Assembly (NCBI GenBank): GCA_013177935.1
Contig: JABLXZ010000004.1
Coordinates: 248,001-312,000 of the forward strand
Origin: a candidate division WOR-3 bacterium
GTDB taxonomy: Bacteria > Hydrothermota > Tepidihabitantia > Tepidihabitantales > Tepidihabitantaceae
Length of the DNA stretch: 64,000 nucleotides
Direction: 5' to 3'
A program made the position numbers and the translations under genes. Under the pieces are notes generated by a model. It made no database searches and was not told the DNA's origin. It saw only the letters and a list, made by a program, of their open reading frames with translations. This document shows positions 16,789 through 26,478 of the stretch, one piece after another (within the stretch, counting starts at the first letter, position 1; each line of letters begins with the position of its first letter).

Positions 16789-18294
16789 TTGCGGCGGTTC
16801 TTACAGTTCTGTGCGTTACTCTGTTTCGCGCTATTGTCCCCCACACCGGCAACCGAAGGTTTTTACAAAGACATCTTTATGGATGGCGGCACCGGCTTGA
16901 CCCATCGCCTGCGCCTCTACGCGGCAGAGAGTCTTGGTTTAACAATGGAACTTCTGGCGCACGATGACAGTGCTCTGATGCATTACATTATGGTTAATAA
17001 CCCCGATGATGCCAACGGCTACCTGCTTTATCCGGATGGTGCGCCACGTTTTCGGCTCCTTTACACCAATGGCGGCGACGCGGGCCGGCATGGCAGAGCG
17101 CTGGGCGACACGGGCCGACAGCGCATTCGTGACTTCTGTGCCCGGGGTGGAACTTACATCGGCACCTGTGCCGGCGCCTATCTTGCCGCCTTAAGCCATC
17201 AGGACACGGGCGTGTTCCCTTACTTCTATCATCTCTGGCCCGGCAGGGTAAAGGCGACCGGTATCACCTCATCTTCAACCGGACACTTTATCCCTGACTC
17301 CTCGCCCTTGTTGTCCTACTACAACTTTGGGGGCGACCATTACATCGCCAATGTCCCGCACAACGGTGGCTGCTTTGCCAATGAGTCCCTTGACTTTCCT
17401 CCGGAATCAGAGATCCTGCTCCGTTACGACACAACCGGACACCGGGCGCATCGTAAGGCAAGTTGCTGGGCGTGGAAAGGTGCGGACACCAGCGGCAGAA
17501 TTGTCCTTACCGGTTCCCATCCTGAAGGCTACAGTTACGGGGAACGGCTGCAGTTTATGATGGGTATGGTGCGTTATGCCCTTGATGGTCAGGGTGTGCC
17601 GCGGCTCAAAGGACTGCTCACAAACGGTGTGCCCCGGGTGATGAATCAGCCCACTGGTAGTGACCCGGCATTCATTATGATTGGTGACAAACAGTACCAC
17701 CACTTTGCCTGTGACATCCCACCCGGCTGCGAAACCCTTGCCGTATATTTAACCGGTGCCGAATCGACCGACTTTAATCTGTATCTGCATCCGGGCGAGT
17801 TCGCCTTCCGCTCTGTTGCGGAATATGCGGACACAAGCCCGGGCAATACCAAACTTCTGCGGGTAAACTATCCTATCTCGGGTCGCTGGTTTGTCGGCGT
17901 GGAGTGCGCCACCACGGTTGATGTGTCCGGTGACAGTTTTCCGGTCTATTCCGGTCGGGTTGATGTTCTGAACGGTGTGCCTTATACTGTTGTTGCCCGC
18001 TGGGGACCGATTGGCATCGCGGAAAATCCGAACCAGATGTTGGGCGCAGTCCGTTTATCTTCCAATCCGTTCCGCTTTGATATTACCATTACCTTTTCGG
18101 ACAATGTGTCGCAGGTGGCGATTGTTGACCCGGTAGGCAGAATCCGCGCCCGTTCGCATCAAGACGGCTTGACCATTTCTTCCGGTGTTGTCCGCTGGCA
18201 ACCCGGCAATAACATTGAACCCGGTGTTTACTACCTCCTGATGCGGACCGATGCCAAAACCAAAACGGTGCGCCTTGTGTATCCGGGGCGTTAA
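16789..18294 (+). CDS. secreted glutamine-amidotransferase-like protein with sorting domain
   Basis: 501 residues from TTG 16789; GTG 16771 is an alternative 6 codons longer. The signal peptide is RRFLQFCALLCFALLSPTPA. Residues about 25-260 resemble the amidotransferase-like BPL_N group: a conserved glycine-rich loop YTNGGDAGRHG and a nucleophile elbow GTYIGTCAGAYLA whose cysteine would be catalytic. A pre-peptidase-like beta domain follows (about 295-385), then a type IX-like sorting domain ending EPGVYYLLMRT. Being exported is unusual for an amidotransferase fold; it may act as a hydrolase or binding protein. Substrate unknown. Confidence 0.68.
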   Translation: MRRFLQFCALLCFALLSPTPATEGFYKDIFMDGGTGLTHRLRLYAAESLGLTMELLAHDDSALMHYIMVNNPDDANGYLLYPDGAPRFRLLYTNGGDAGRHGRALGDTGRQRIRDFCARGGTYIGTCAGAYLAALSHQDTGVFPYFYHLWPGRVKATGITSSSTGHFIPDSSPLLSYYNFGGDHYIANVPHNGGCFANESLDFPPESEILLRYDTTGHRAHRKASCWAWKGADTSGRIVLTGSHPEGYSYGERLQFMMGMVRYALDGQGVPRLKGLLTNGVPRVMNQPTGSDPAFIMIGDKQYHHFACDIPPGCETLAVYLTGAESTDFNLYLHPGEFAFRSVAEYADTSPGNTKLLRVNYPISGRWFVGVECATTVDVSGDSFPVYSGRVDVLNGVPYTVVARWGPIGIAENPNQMLGAVRLSSNPFRFDITITFSDNVSQVAIVDPVGRIRARSHQDGLTISSGVVRWQPGNNIEPGVYYLLMRTDAKTKTVRLVYPGR

Positions 18295-18359
18295 CCGTTT
18301 CTTAAACAGGGAGGATACTTCTCCGGCACCCTTTATTGGTTCCCATCAGTCTAATAGTT

Positions 18360-20774
18360 ATGGAACAGATAACCCATATTGACCCGGTCTGCGGTATGAC
18401 CGTAAAAGAGGGCGCCGAAGCAGGTAAATGGGAGTACAAGGGGAAAACATACTATTTCTGTAGCCTGAACTGCCTGAAACTTTTCCAGTCCGACCCGGAA
18501 CAGTACTTGAATCCCAACACAACAAAGACGATGGCGGCGCCAGTAAAAGGAAAAAAGACCGAGACCGCCATCTTGAGCGTCGGTGGTATGCACTGTGCCG
18601 GCTGTGCCCGAACCGTTGAAAAGACGTTAACCAGACTGCCCGGTGTTGTGCTCGCCCAGGTCAACTTCGCCGCGGAAGAAGCGATTGTCGAGTTTGACCC
18701 GAAGACCACGCCGGTGCACCAGTTCAAGAAGGCGCTCGCCGCTGCCGGTTACGAACTCCGCGAGTTAAAGGATGACCCCACCGCTATCACCAAAGAACTC
18801 ACCCGGGCAAAACGCCGGATGGTCTGGTCCTGGATTCTTGTTATTCCTCCGATGGTTTTGATGATTCTGCACCTTGCCGGGATTCTCCATCTGCCAATGC
18901 ATATAATGACCGCAATCGAACTCCTGTTTGGCATCGCGGTTCTTCTCGGTCCGGGTGCAAACACATTGAAAAGCGCCTTTAACTCGGTAAAGGTCGGTGC
19001 CGCATCAATGGATGTTTTAATCGCGCTTGGTACCATCGCCGCACTCGTATCGGGCATTGCGGTGCTTCTGGGCTTAAGGGTTGAAAACCTCGGCAGGGTT
19101 GCCGGCATGCTTTTAGCGGTTTATCTCACCGGCAGATTCCTTGAAGCCCGGGCAAAAGGCAAAGCCGCCGATGCAATTCGCAAACTGATGGCGCTGGGTG
19201 CCCGCACCGCTCGGGTCCATGTTAACGGAGAAGAAGTTGAAGTTCCGGTCAACCGATTGAAACCGGGTGACATTATGGTCGTGCGTCCTGGTGAGAAAAT
19301 CCCAACCGATGGTAAAATTGTTGAGGGTCAAACTACGATTGATGAGTCAATGGCAACCGGCGAATCACTGCCCGTGGAGCGTAAACCCGGAGACGAGGTA
19401 ATTGGCGCCACCATCAATCAGACCGGCTTTATCAAAGTCGCGGTTACCCGGGTGGGCAAAGACACCTTCCTTTCTCAGGTGATTCGTCTGGTTGAGGAGG
19501 CACAGAGCAAAAAAATCCCGATTCAGGCGCTTGCTGACCGCATCACCGCCTGGTTTGTACCGGTCATCATCAGCCTTGCCCTTTTGACCGCGCTATTGTG
19601 GTTCTTCTTTGCCCCAGCCCTTAAACCGGTCCTCATCTGGGCAAACACCTTTCTGCCCTGGGTCAGTCCTGAACTGTCGCGAGTTTCCCTTGCCCTGTTT
19701 GCCGGCATTGCGGTTCTCGTGATTGCCTGCCCCTGCGCCCTGGGCTTGGCAACACCAACCGCATTGATGGTGGCGAGTGGCGTTGCCGCAGCAAAGGGAA
19801 TCATATTTCGCTCCGGTGAGGCGCTGCAAACCCTGCGCCGGGTCAAGGCGATTGTATTTGACAAAACCGGCACCATAACCGCGGGCAAACCGCAGGTTGT
19901 GCAAATCGTACCAGTGTCCGGTGTAACAGAGGAGCACCTTCTTGCCCTTGCGGGCGCGGTCGAGCAGGGTTCTGAACATCTCCTGGCGCGGGCGGTTGTT
20001 CAGGCAGCAAAAGCGGCAAATGTCACGCCCCTGCCGGCAACCGAAATCACCGCTCAACCCGGGCTTGGTGTTACCGGTATGGTAGCAGACGAACTGGTCG
20101 CGGTGGGCAAATTAGAACTATTAAAACAACTCGGTATCGACCCGGCGCCATTAGAATCGCTTGCCCGCACCCTTGAAACAAACGGCACCCTGCTCTATGT
20201 GGCAACCAAACACCATCCCTTGGGCATTATCGTTGTCGCCGACACCCCAAAACCGGATTCAGCGCCGGCGATTGCTGAACTCAAAACCCTCGGCATCACG
20301 CCGATAATGCTCACCGGTGACAACCCGCAAACCGCGGCACTCATCGCCCGGCAGGTTGGGATTGACCGCTTCATCGCGGGAGTTCTTCCCGCCGAAAAGA
20401 AAAGTACCATCGAAAAACTGCGTGCTGAATTCAACACGGTGGCAATGGTCGGCGACGGCATCAACGACGCGCCCGCGCTCAAAGCGGCTGATGTCGGCAT
20501 CGCCATCGGCACCGGTACCGATGTCGCAATCGCCGCCTCGGATGTCACCCTGATTCGCGGCGAACTCAGCGGTGTGATCAAGGCGGTAAAACTGTCCCGC
20601 GCCACATTCAAAAAGATTAAGCAAAATCTGTTCTGGGCGCTATTCTACAACCTGCTGGCAATCCCGCTGGCGATTCTCGGTTTACTCCACCCGTTAATTG
20701 CCGAAGCGGCGATGGCGCTCTCCTCCATCAATGTTGTCACCAACTCCCTGCGTCTGCGCCGCACACCACTCTGA
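18360..20774 (+). CDS. copA: copper-exporting P1B-type ATPase with YHS domain
   Basis: 804 residues. An N-terminal YHS metal-binding domain (DPVCGM, C11) is followed by an HMA domain with GGMHCAGC (C79, C82). Eight membrane helices follow, with the transport motif CPC (457-459), the phosphatase motif TGES, phosphorylation site DKTGT (D501) and the hinge [20 protein letters not shown]. It pumps Cu(I) out of the cytoplasm using ATP. ATG 18360 is chosen; an in-frame TTG at 18336 adds 8 residues, and neither has a strong Shine-Dalgarno. YHS plus a single HMA in one protein is an uncommon but known arrangement. Confidence 0.93.
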   Translation: MEQITHIDPVCGMTVKEGAEAGKWEYKGKTYYFCSLNCLKLFQSDPEQYLNPNTTKTMAAPVKGKKTETAILSVGGMHCAGCARTVEKTLTRLPGVVLAQVNFAAEEAIVEFDPKTTPVHQFKKALAAAGYELRELKDDPTAITKELTRAKRRMVWSWILVIPPMVLMILHLAGILHLPMHIMTAIELLFGIAVLLGPGANTLKSAFNSVKVGAASMDVLIALGTIAALVSGIAVLLGLRVENLGRVAGMLLAVYLTGRFLEARAKGKAADAIRKLMALGARTARVHVNGEEVEVPVNRLKPGDIMVVRPGEKIPTDGKIVEGQTTIDESMATGESLPVERKPGDEVIGATINQTGFIKVAVTRVGKDTFLSQVIRLVEEAQSKKIPIQALADRITAWFVPVIISLALLTALLWFFFAPALKPVLIWANTFLPWVSPELSRVSLALFAGIAVLVIACPCALGLATPTALMVASGVAAAKGIIFRSGEALQTLRRVKAIVFDKTGTITAGKPQVVQIVPVSGVTEEHLLALAGAVEQGSEHLLARAVVQAAKAANVTPLPATEITAQPGLGVTGMVADELVAVGKLELLKQLGIDPAPLESLARTLETNGTLLYVATKHHPLGIIVVADTPKPDSAPAIAELKTLGITPIMLTGDNPQTAALIARQVGIDRFIAGVLPAEKKSTIEKLRAEFNTVAMVGDGINDAPALKAADVGIAIGTGTDVAIAASDVTLIRGELSGVIKAVKLSRATFKKIKQNLFWALFYNLLAIPLAILGLLHPLIAEAAMALSSINVVTNSLRLRRTPL

Positions 20775-20780
20775 TTACTC

Positions 20781-20808
20781 TTGACAAAATAGAAATTACA
20801 CAGATAAT
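20781..20808 (+). promoter_or_regulatory. leadered promoter of the BNR-like gene
   Basis: TTGACA at 20781-20786, 16-bp spacer, GATAAT at 20803-20808. The leader is about 18 nt with AGGAGG at 20822-20827, 5 nt before ATG 20833. It is only 7 bp after the copA stop. Confidence 0.7.
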
Positions 20809-20832
20809 TTATCCTGTAAACAGGAGGTTTAA

Positions 20833-22289
20833 ATGAGACCCTACCGGCAAGCAATACTAATGATTTTCTGTCTTATTGCCGCCGGAGCACAGGCTGACAT
20901 TCGGATTCAGCCCAGCAGTCCGGACTTTCTGATTGCCGAAGATTTTGCCGATGGCATGCTTATTGTGCAGACATTTACCAACCCGCCCCGAATAGACACA
21001 CTATTCCTTTCAACCGACAATGGTGAAACCTGGGAATGGTTTGGCGCGGGTGAAAGTAGCGACACCCTGCTTACCTATGTGTTCTCTTTTGCCAGTGATG
21101 GCGACTCCTCATTTTTCTACGCCCTTTTCGACTGTTCTGATGAACTACCTCACAACCTCTGGTTGGAAATGATAAATCGTATAAGCAGTATTGGCTTTTT
21201 CGGTTATATCCAGCCTGATGAAGTCAATGCCCATTACGCATCGGGCTGTACCGACCATTTCCGGTCCGGGCACTGGATTTACATCTGTGTTGTTGACACT
21301 AACCCACCAACCCCAGCAATAGCCCTGATGTTTCTCCGAAGCACCGATTACGGCAATGATTGGTTCCCGCTTGTTGACAGTTACCCGATACTGGTCCGTG
21401 ACCCTCACCTTGCCGCGGGTGCCGGACATCGGATTTACTTTGCCGGGGTCACGGGTAATAGTAACGACACACTAATCATCTGGACCAACTTAGACCGACT
21501 GGACCCGGCGCAATGGGTGCGCTACACGATGAGTACGGACGGCGACCGGATTGAAGCCCCGCTTCTTGCGGCATCTTTTAACCCGGTTGACTCGCTGGCA
21601 ACCGTCTGGTGTGCGTATGCGCGTAACCGCAACAACTCGGGCAACTGGGACATTGAGTGTGTTTACTCTACGGATGGCGGTATCAACTGGAGCGAACCTG
21701 TCGCACTTGCCGGAAGCCCCAATTTTGAAGAACGGTACTTTGACTTAAAACCCAACCGCCACTTCAACCGGATGAGGTTGCCATCGCCTATATCGCCAGT
21801 CAAGCCGGTGATAACTCCGTTTACCTGCGCCTTGGTACCGCCTCTCAACCCAATGTCTGGACCGAACCGCAAAAAGTCAACGCCCACAACGCTCAGCCGG
21901 GCAAAAATGTTAGGCCGCGAATCTGTTACCTTCCTCTGGCGCCAGAGCGTTCACCCGGCGTGGTATATGTCGCAGAAAATGGCAACGGAGTTTACTGGAC
22001 CACCTACTGCCAGGGCATCGAGGAAAAACCAGCTTACGCCGCTTCGCATCTGAGAGTTGTTCCGACGGTGGGACCGGGACCGTTTCGAATTGTCGGGTTA
22101 AAATCTGATGAGACGATGACCGTAACCGACATCTCAGGACGGGTTGTGCGCCGGCTTGTTACTACCGGTAACACCGCTATCTGGGATGGTAGAGACAACA
22201 ACGGCAATCGGGTCGCACCGGGTGTTTACCTCATCAGAGGCAAAAACCAACGACCGCGGAGCGTAATTTACACCGGAGAAAACGATTAA
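20833..22289 (+). pseudogene. BNR/sialidase-like secreted protein, frameshifted
   Basis: The reading frame from ATG 20833 gives a signal peptide and BNR (Asp-box) repeats (STDNGETW, STDYGNDW, STDGGINW) up to about 21750. It then turns into low-quality sequence and stops at 22053. The frame one base back continues the same protein (DEVAIAYIAS through VVYVAENGNGVYWTT) and ends with a type IX-like sorting domain (VTDISGRVVRRL, GNRVAPGVYLI) at 22289. A single lost base, most simply in the AAAA at 21747-21750, explains this. It could be a real recent pseudogene, a sequencing error, or programmed -1 shifting; no classical slippery heptamer is seen. Intact, it would be a roughly 485-residue exported propeller, paralogous to 24386-26089. 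Confidence 0.8.
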
Positions 22290-23182
22290 CTAAGGCACAC
22301 ATTCTCTTCGGACTTGCAGGCGCCACACTCCAGTTCAAAGGTCGTATGGGTAATTCCGAACTTTTCCCGCAGGGCGCAGTCCAAGCCCGCGAGCAACGAA
22401 TGAAATTCGCTTACCCGTCCATCATTCACCACCAGATGCGCCATCAGTGCCCGTTCCTCTTCGCCCAAGGTCCAGATGTGGAGGTCGTGAATTCCCGTGA
22501 CCACCGGCGAATAGTTCAAAATAAAATCCCGCACCTCCTGAAACTTCAGGTCCCGCGGGGTTGAGTCAATCAGGATACTAACCGACTGCCGGAACACGCG
22601 CCAGATGCCAAAAAGTACCAGTACGCTGACCCCGATGGAAAGTAACGGGTCAACAGAAGACCAGCCGGTAAAATGAATCACTATCCCGCCCACGAGCACC
22701 GCAACAAATCCAAAAAGGTCGTCAAGGAGATGCCACATCGCCGCCCGGATGTTTAACGAACCGCGATGCCGGGAAAGAACCAAAACCGCGCTACCGTTGA
22801 CGACGATGCCTAAAACCGCCATTGCCACAAGTAACGAACTTCTCACCGGTTCGGGATGCAACAGCCGCAAAACCGCCTCGCGGATGACAAAAAAGGTGAA
22901 CACCCCGAGTCCAAGCGCATTGGCAAACGCCACTAAAATCCGTACCTTGCGGTAACCAAAGGTCCGGCGCTGGTTAGGTGGTAAAAGCGCCAGCCGCCAG
23001 CCCAGATAAGAAATCGCCAGCGCCACCGCATCACCGGCATCGTGCAGGGCGCTCGCCAGCAGTACCAGCGAATTGGCAAGAAATCCGACGAGCGCCTCAA
23101 CCAGGGCAAACATCAAGTTCAAAACCAGCGAAATGAGCAAACTCCGCCCCTGCCGGTTTGAACCGTGATTGTGTCCAGCCAT
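22286..23182 (-). CDS. cation diffusion facilitator (CzcD/ZitB-like)
   Basis: 298 residues with six membrane helices. Metal-site patterns occur in helix 2 (SALHDAGDAVALAIS) and helix 5 (WHLLDDLFGFVAV), as in Zn2+/Cd2+/Fe2+ efflux CDF proteins. The cytoplasmic C-terminal domain (about 205-298) carries DLHIWTLGEEERALMAHLVV and a cysteine-bearing tail CGACKSEENVC that may bind metal. It exports divalent metals in exchange for protons. ATG start from a leaderless promoter. Its stop overlaps the end of the convergent BNR gene by 4 bp. Lying close to the copper ATPase, it may form part of a metal-resistance neighbourhood. Confidence 0.9.
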   Translation of the reverse strand: MAGHNHGSNRQGRSLLISLVLNLMFALVEALVGFLANSLVLLASALHDAGDAVALAISYLGWRLALLPPNQRRTFGYRKVRILVAFANALGLGVFTFFVIREAVLRLLHPEPVRSSLLVAMAVLGIVVNGSAVLVLSRHRGSLNIRAAMWHLLDDLFGFVAVLVGGIVIHFTGWSSVDPLLSIGVSVLVLFGIWRVFRQSVSILIDSTPRDLKFQEVRDFILNYSPVVTGIHDLHIWTLGEEERALMAHLVVNDGRVSEFHSLLAGLDCALREKFGITHTTFELECGACKSEENVCLS

Positions 23183-23188
23183 CGGTTA

Positions 23189-23217
23189 ATAATAAGAAAA
23201 AATCGCCGCCCTGCAAA
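23189..23217 (-). promoter_or_regulatory. leaderless promoter of the CDF gene
   Basis: Minus-strand TTTGCA (23217-23212), 17-bp spacer, TATTAT (23194-23189), then 6 nt to ATG 23182. Confidence 0.6.
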
Positions 23218-23249
23218 GGACAGCGACCAAGTTTAAAATCCTTTTTACT

Positions 23250-24074
23250 CTATAGCCCGCGAATCTTTTCCCGAAAGGTCAGCGCCTCGGTTTCGCTCAC
23301 CGCAATCCGGTTAATAAAATGGTTTACCTGAGGCTCACGCAGCAGGTAATTGCCATTGACAACCAGCGCCCCGCGCTCTGCCCATTCGTGAATTACCAAA
23401 TCGTCCCGTTTTAACTCGAGATAGGTGCGAAAGTCGTTGGTCGGTTTCATCGTGTCCGGATTGAGCACAAACGCAACCAGAACAAAAGGGTCCCGTTTCA
23501 AACTGAACATTAGTGCCGGTGGATTGCCATTCATTGGTGGAAGAATCTCAAGCCCGGTTATGTTCTCTCCAGTAAGAATCTGCCGGAGGTTAAGTTCCGG
23601 TGTAAAACCAAACCGCACCGCAATTATCCCCATCCCGACATTCTGTATCTCGGTGCCCTTTTCTCCGGTCTTTAGCGACCGTACCATCCGAATACGAAAT
23701 GTCGCGACATCCTGAATCGCTAAAAGTTCCCGGAAGATAATCCAGGTCATTATTGCGGCAAGTCCGTTCTGCCGGTACCGCTCTTTAATACCCGCATCCC
23801 AGAGGATTATACCTTTTCCAGGTGGGTCTCGTTCAATTGACACAATGCCAATCTGGTTCTTGTCGTCGTAAAGAGAAACCGTCGCCGAGTGCCGTAAAAT
23901 CTCGGTTTTGACACCGAGGATTTTGCCGGCAAGACCGCCTTCAAGGATTCGGATAGTCTCGTAATCCAGCCATTCGAACCTTGGCCCTACCTTGGCTGGC
24001 TCCCAGTTAAAAGTGGCGGCGCGCCCGCTTAAACGCCGGGTCAACGCTCCACTGTCAACGGTCTTTATTGCCAT
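23250..24074 (-). CDS. GNAT-like protein of unknown function
   Basis: 274 residues, cytoplasmic (no signal or helices). Residues about 85-125 (GIVSIERDPPGKGIILWDAG, then IKERYRQNGLAAIMTWIIFR) resemble motif A of GNAT acetyltransferases, where a basic/Gly loop before a helix binds acetyl-CoA, though the Q/RxxGxG/A signature is only partial (RQNGLA). The rest is not recognised. It starts at ATG 24074 with AAGGAGG 6 nt upstream. It is preceded by a structured leader of about 210 nt under a consensus promoter, so its expression may be controlled post-transcriptionally. Confidence 0.5.
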   Translation of the reverse strand: MAIKTVDSGALTRRLSGRAATFNWEPAKVGPRFEWLDYETIRILEGGLAGKILGVKTEILRHSATVSLYDDKNQIGIVSIERDPPGKGIILWDAGIKERYRQNGLAAIMTWIIFRELLAIQDVATFRIRMVRSLKTGEKGTEIQNVGMGIIAVRFGFTPELNLRQILTGENITGLEILPPMNGNPPALMFSLKRDPFVLVAFVLNPDTMKPTNDFRTYLELKRDDLVIHEWAERGALVVNGNYLLREPQVNHFINRIAVSETEALTFREKIRGL

Positions 24075-24286
24075 CTCAAGCCTCCTTAAAAGTTAATCTA
24101 ACCTACCATCCGGCAACAGAGTCGGGGATTATTCCCCAGAACTGCGCCCAACTAACCATTGAGCACAGCCCCTACACTGCTCTGCGCCTGGACGGGCTTT
24201 AACCGGCTATTTTGGGAAATCGCTTAATCAGTTCAGGCTAATGCCAGCATCTTAAACCGATTCCCCTTAACGGGGTTAGCCCTACC
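24075..24286 (-). ncRNA. candidate structured leader RNA or small RNA
   Basis: The transcript from the promoter at 24321-24293 runs about 210 nt with no good open frame before the GNAT-like gene. It can form several stems: CCCC-GTTAA-GGGG near its 5' end, GGCTAA with TTAGCC about 35 nt apart, GAGCA with TGCTC, and GGGGA-ATAA-TCCCC (24136-24123). CTAACC near the 5' end can pair with either of two GGTTAG copies downstream, giving alternative folds as expected of a riboswitch. I do not recognise it as any known class. There is no internal T-run terminator. Confidence 0.5.
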
Positions 24287-24292
24287 GCTTTT

Positions 24293-24321
24293 ATTATAGA
24301 CTTAAAATCGGTCTCTGTCAA
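24293..24321 (-). promoter_or_regulatory. consensus promoter for the structured leader
   Basis: Minus-strand TTGACA (24321-24316), 17-bp spacer, TATAAT (24298-24293). Both boxes match the full sigma-70 consensus. Confidence 0.8.
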
Positions 24322-24341
24322 CTTTTTTATTGTAAAAGAAA

Positions 24342-24365
24342 GGGCAGAGCCGGCTGGCTCTGCCC
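24342..24365 (-). terminator. rho-independent terminator of the BNR protein gene
   Basis: GGGCAGAGCC and GGCTCTGCCC pair around a four-base loop. On the minus strand TTTCTTTT follows. It separates the 24386-26089 gene from the next minus-strand promoter. Confidence 0.85.
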
Positions 24366-24385
24366 GCAAGTTCATTTTGTTGTCT

Positions 24386-26089
24386 TTACCGGGAAACCAC
24401 AATCTGTCCGGTATAAGTTGCCCTGCCCGTGCTTAAGCGGTACAGGTAAACACCAGCCGGAACATCTTTACAGTTCCAGACCGCTTGATGAGTTCCGGGT
24501 TCTGCCTTAACTTGTGCCAGGACCGCCACCGGTCGCCCTAAAACATCGTGCACGGTCAGCACGACATCGTGCGACTGATTAAGCGTCCAGTTAATTACCG
24601 CTCGATTTCCCGCCGGATTGGGCTTGACAACAACAACCGGTGCGACCCCGGTTTGATGTCGCTCCTTGACACCGGTCAAATCAAATGCGTCAAACCAGAG
24701 GTCGGATGGACCAACACCGGCATAAAGCACCGTGGAATAGCTGCTCGCGCCAACCGTTTTCCAGCCCGCGGCGGGTGCAAAGTTGCCCGCATGCCTATGG
24801 TCATTGACCTTGATCGGCGTTGCCCAGTTGGTATCACCCCAGCACCAGGTAAACATCAAAGATTCTGAAGGCACAATCGCATAGCAAACCGTTGGCGTTC
24901 CATCACGCCAGAGCGGAGCAATGCTCGGCATCACCTCATTGTTGTCGGTGTCCGCGTGTCCGATACCATCATCACCGCCATAGTTCCAGGTGGCGCCGTT
25001 GTCGGTCGAATAGTAGTAAAAAACTCCTTCGCCCCTACCATTGACCAGTTCCATATTCCGAACATGAACCAGCCAGACTGTCGGCACGTCTCTTCTTGCC
25101 GCTGCCACGCCATCGTAAACCCGAACGAATGGAACACCTACCTGAATAGAAGAGAGCCAGGTCGTACCCCGGTCGGTGCTAATCTTTACCCGGAACGACG
25201 CCGAATCAACTGAACTCTGCCGTTTGTCAAGTAGAAAAACAAATATCCGGTTATTGTTGCCACAGCAGATGTCCGGTTTGGGAGGTACCTGGTTGTCCGC
25301 AACTTCGCTGTTCCCCGCCTCTGCCCAGTTTACGCCGTAATTGGTTGACCGGTAGGTGTAAACATTATATTGGCCATTGCGTAACTCAAATGTCACATAA
25401 AGGTAATAAGGGTTGCCAAAATCCCGGCAGGCAGAAAGGTTCACAATCGTATCGCTGTCCGCCTTAACGGGAAATACCACTCCACCACCTGAGGGCCGAA
25501 AACGAGCACAGTAAATATCACCGTTGCCGGCTGAGGTCCGCAGAAACAGAAATACGAAACTGGAGTCGCCTTCCGCGACCACAAGTTCCAGTGAACTCAG
25601 CACATTACCGGTATGAGCAACATAGTTCCAGGGTGCCCAGGTATTGCCACCGTCGGTTGAACGATAAATTCGGGCGGTATCACCACTCGACACCACAAAA
25701 GCGGCGTACAGGATACCGGTTTGACTCTGGTCATACGCAATCATCCGCTCCGACCTTATCGGAGACGGGCTTCTAAGCGCCCCGGCATAAACCTGAACAT
25801 CCGGTCCCCAGAGCGGCTGGGCTTCCCCTTCCAATCCACCGTGGTCCACAACTTCTCCGACCTGAGGTGGCTCATAATAGACCGGTAACGCTGGTGTAGG
25901 ACGATATCCTGCAGGTATGTCACCTTCGGTTACCACTCGGGTTGGCGCAGAAATTTCTGATGAACCGGACGACGCGAACGATGCAATATCATTGTACCGA
26001 ACGGCACCGACCGCATTCTGGTCTGCCTGTGCCTGGAATCCGATACCGGCTAAAAGTATCAGGCTTGCTATTAAAATTAGCCTCTTCAT
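24386..26089 (-). CDS. secreted BNR-repeat (sialidase-fold) protein with sorting domain
   Basis: 567 residues. Signal peptide about 1-22. At least four Asp-box motifs are spread through a six-bladed propeller region (about 90-450): STDGGNTW, STNYGVNW, STDRGTTW and STDNGATW. The last 85 residues form a type IX-like sorting domain (VVLTVHDVLGRPVAVLAQ, VPAGVYLYRLST, GQIVVSR). Catalytic arginines of true sialidases are not evident, so it is more likely a binding or structural propeller on the surface. It starts at ATG with AGGAG and follows a leader of about 95 nt. Confidence 0.8.
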   Translation of the reverse strand: MKRLILIASLILLAGIGFQAQADQNAVGAVRYNDIASFASSGSSEISAPTRVVTEGDIPAGYRPTPALPVYYEPPQVGEVVDHGGLEGEAQPLWGPDVQVYAGALRSPSPIRSERMIAYDQSQTGILYAAFVVSSGDTARIYRSTDGGNTWAPWNYVAHTGNVLSSLELVVAEGDSSFVFLFLRTSAGNGDIYCARFRPSGGGVVFPVKADSDTIVNLSACRDFGNPYYLYVTFELRNGQYNVYTYRSTNYGVNWAEAGNSEVADNQVPPKPDICCGNNNRIFVFLLDKRQSSVDSASFRVKISTDRGTTWLSSIQVGVPFVRVYDGVAAARRDVPTVWLVHVRNMELVNGRGEGVFYYYSTDNGATWNYGGDDGIGHADTDNNEVMPSIAPLWRDGTPTVCYAIVPSESLMFTWCWGDTNWATPIKVNDHRHAGNFAPAAGWKTVGASSYSTVLYAGVGPSDLWFDAFDLTGVKERHQTGVAPVVVVKPNPAGNRAVINWTLNQSHDVVLTVHDVLGRPVAVLAQVKAEPGTHQAVWNCKDVPAGVYLYRLSTGRATYTGQIVVSR

Positions 26090-26189
26090 ACTATCTCCTT
26101 CTATTTATACTCTCTGACACCTTCCGGTAAGTTCGTCATTTGTTGGTGGTGATTCAAACTGGGAACGGACCGGACCAGCGTCTATGTTA

Positions 26190-26218
26190 ATTTTAATCGA
26201 AAACTGTACCTATGTCAA
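26190..26218 (-). promoter_or_regulatory. leadered promoter of the BNR protein gene
   Basis: Minus-strand TTGACA (26218-26213), 17-bp spacer, TAAAAT (26195-26190); start near 26183, leader about 94 nt. Confidence 0.75.
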
Positions 26219-26349
26219 ACAACATCACGGTATTCCTCTCCTAACCACTCCTTAACCTCGAAAAACCTGCCGGTTTTCACCTTGCCGCCAGCTATCAACG
26301 AAAACCGGATGTCGGAGTTTAAACCACAGGGAAAACCAACCACCCAAGA

Positions 26350-26478
26350 ATTTCCCATACCATTCCCATAACTACCCCGGGGTTGGGTAGGGAAAATTTC
26401 CGGAATAATGGCTAACATATTCAATCCAAATACCTTATGTAAAAACCGGCTTTTTCGGGCGTTATACTTTAAAGTATA
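26350..26478. repeat. dispersed repeat element, copy 1
   Basis: A roughly 130-bp element found again at 46750-46881. Its left part (ATTTCCCATACCAT, then AACTACCCCGGGGTTGGG and AGGGAAA) can fold into an imperfect hairpin closed by TTTCCC/GGGAAA. Its right end is a 16-bp perfect palindrome TATACTTTAAAGTATA (26463-26478). The two blocks are about 113 bp apart in both copies. The 26090-26614 gap around it holds no convincing gene. Confidence 0.8.

Noticed and set aside
21740-21760. Programmed -1 frameshifting in the BNR gene
   Set aside because: C-TTA-AAA does not fit the X-XXY-YYZ slippery pattern, and no strong stimulatory hairpin is seen just downstream. A lost base is simpler.
24075-24286. 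tmRNA, RNase P RNA or SRP RNA
   Set aside because: None of their conserved sequence blocks or sizes match; 6S RNA cannot be ruled out but lacks a clear rod-like end pairing.
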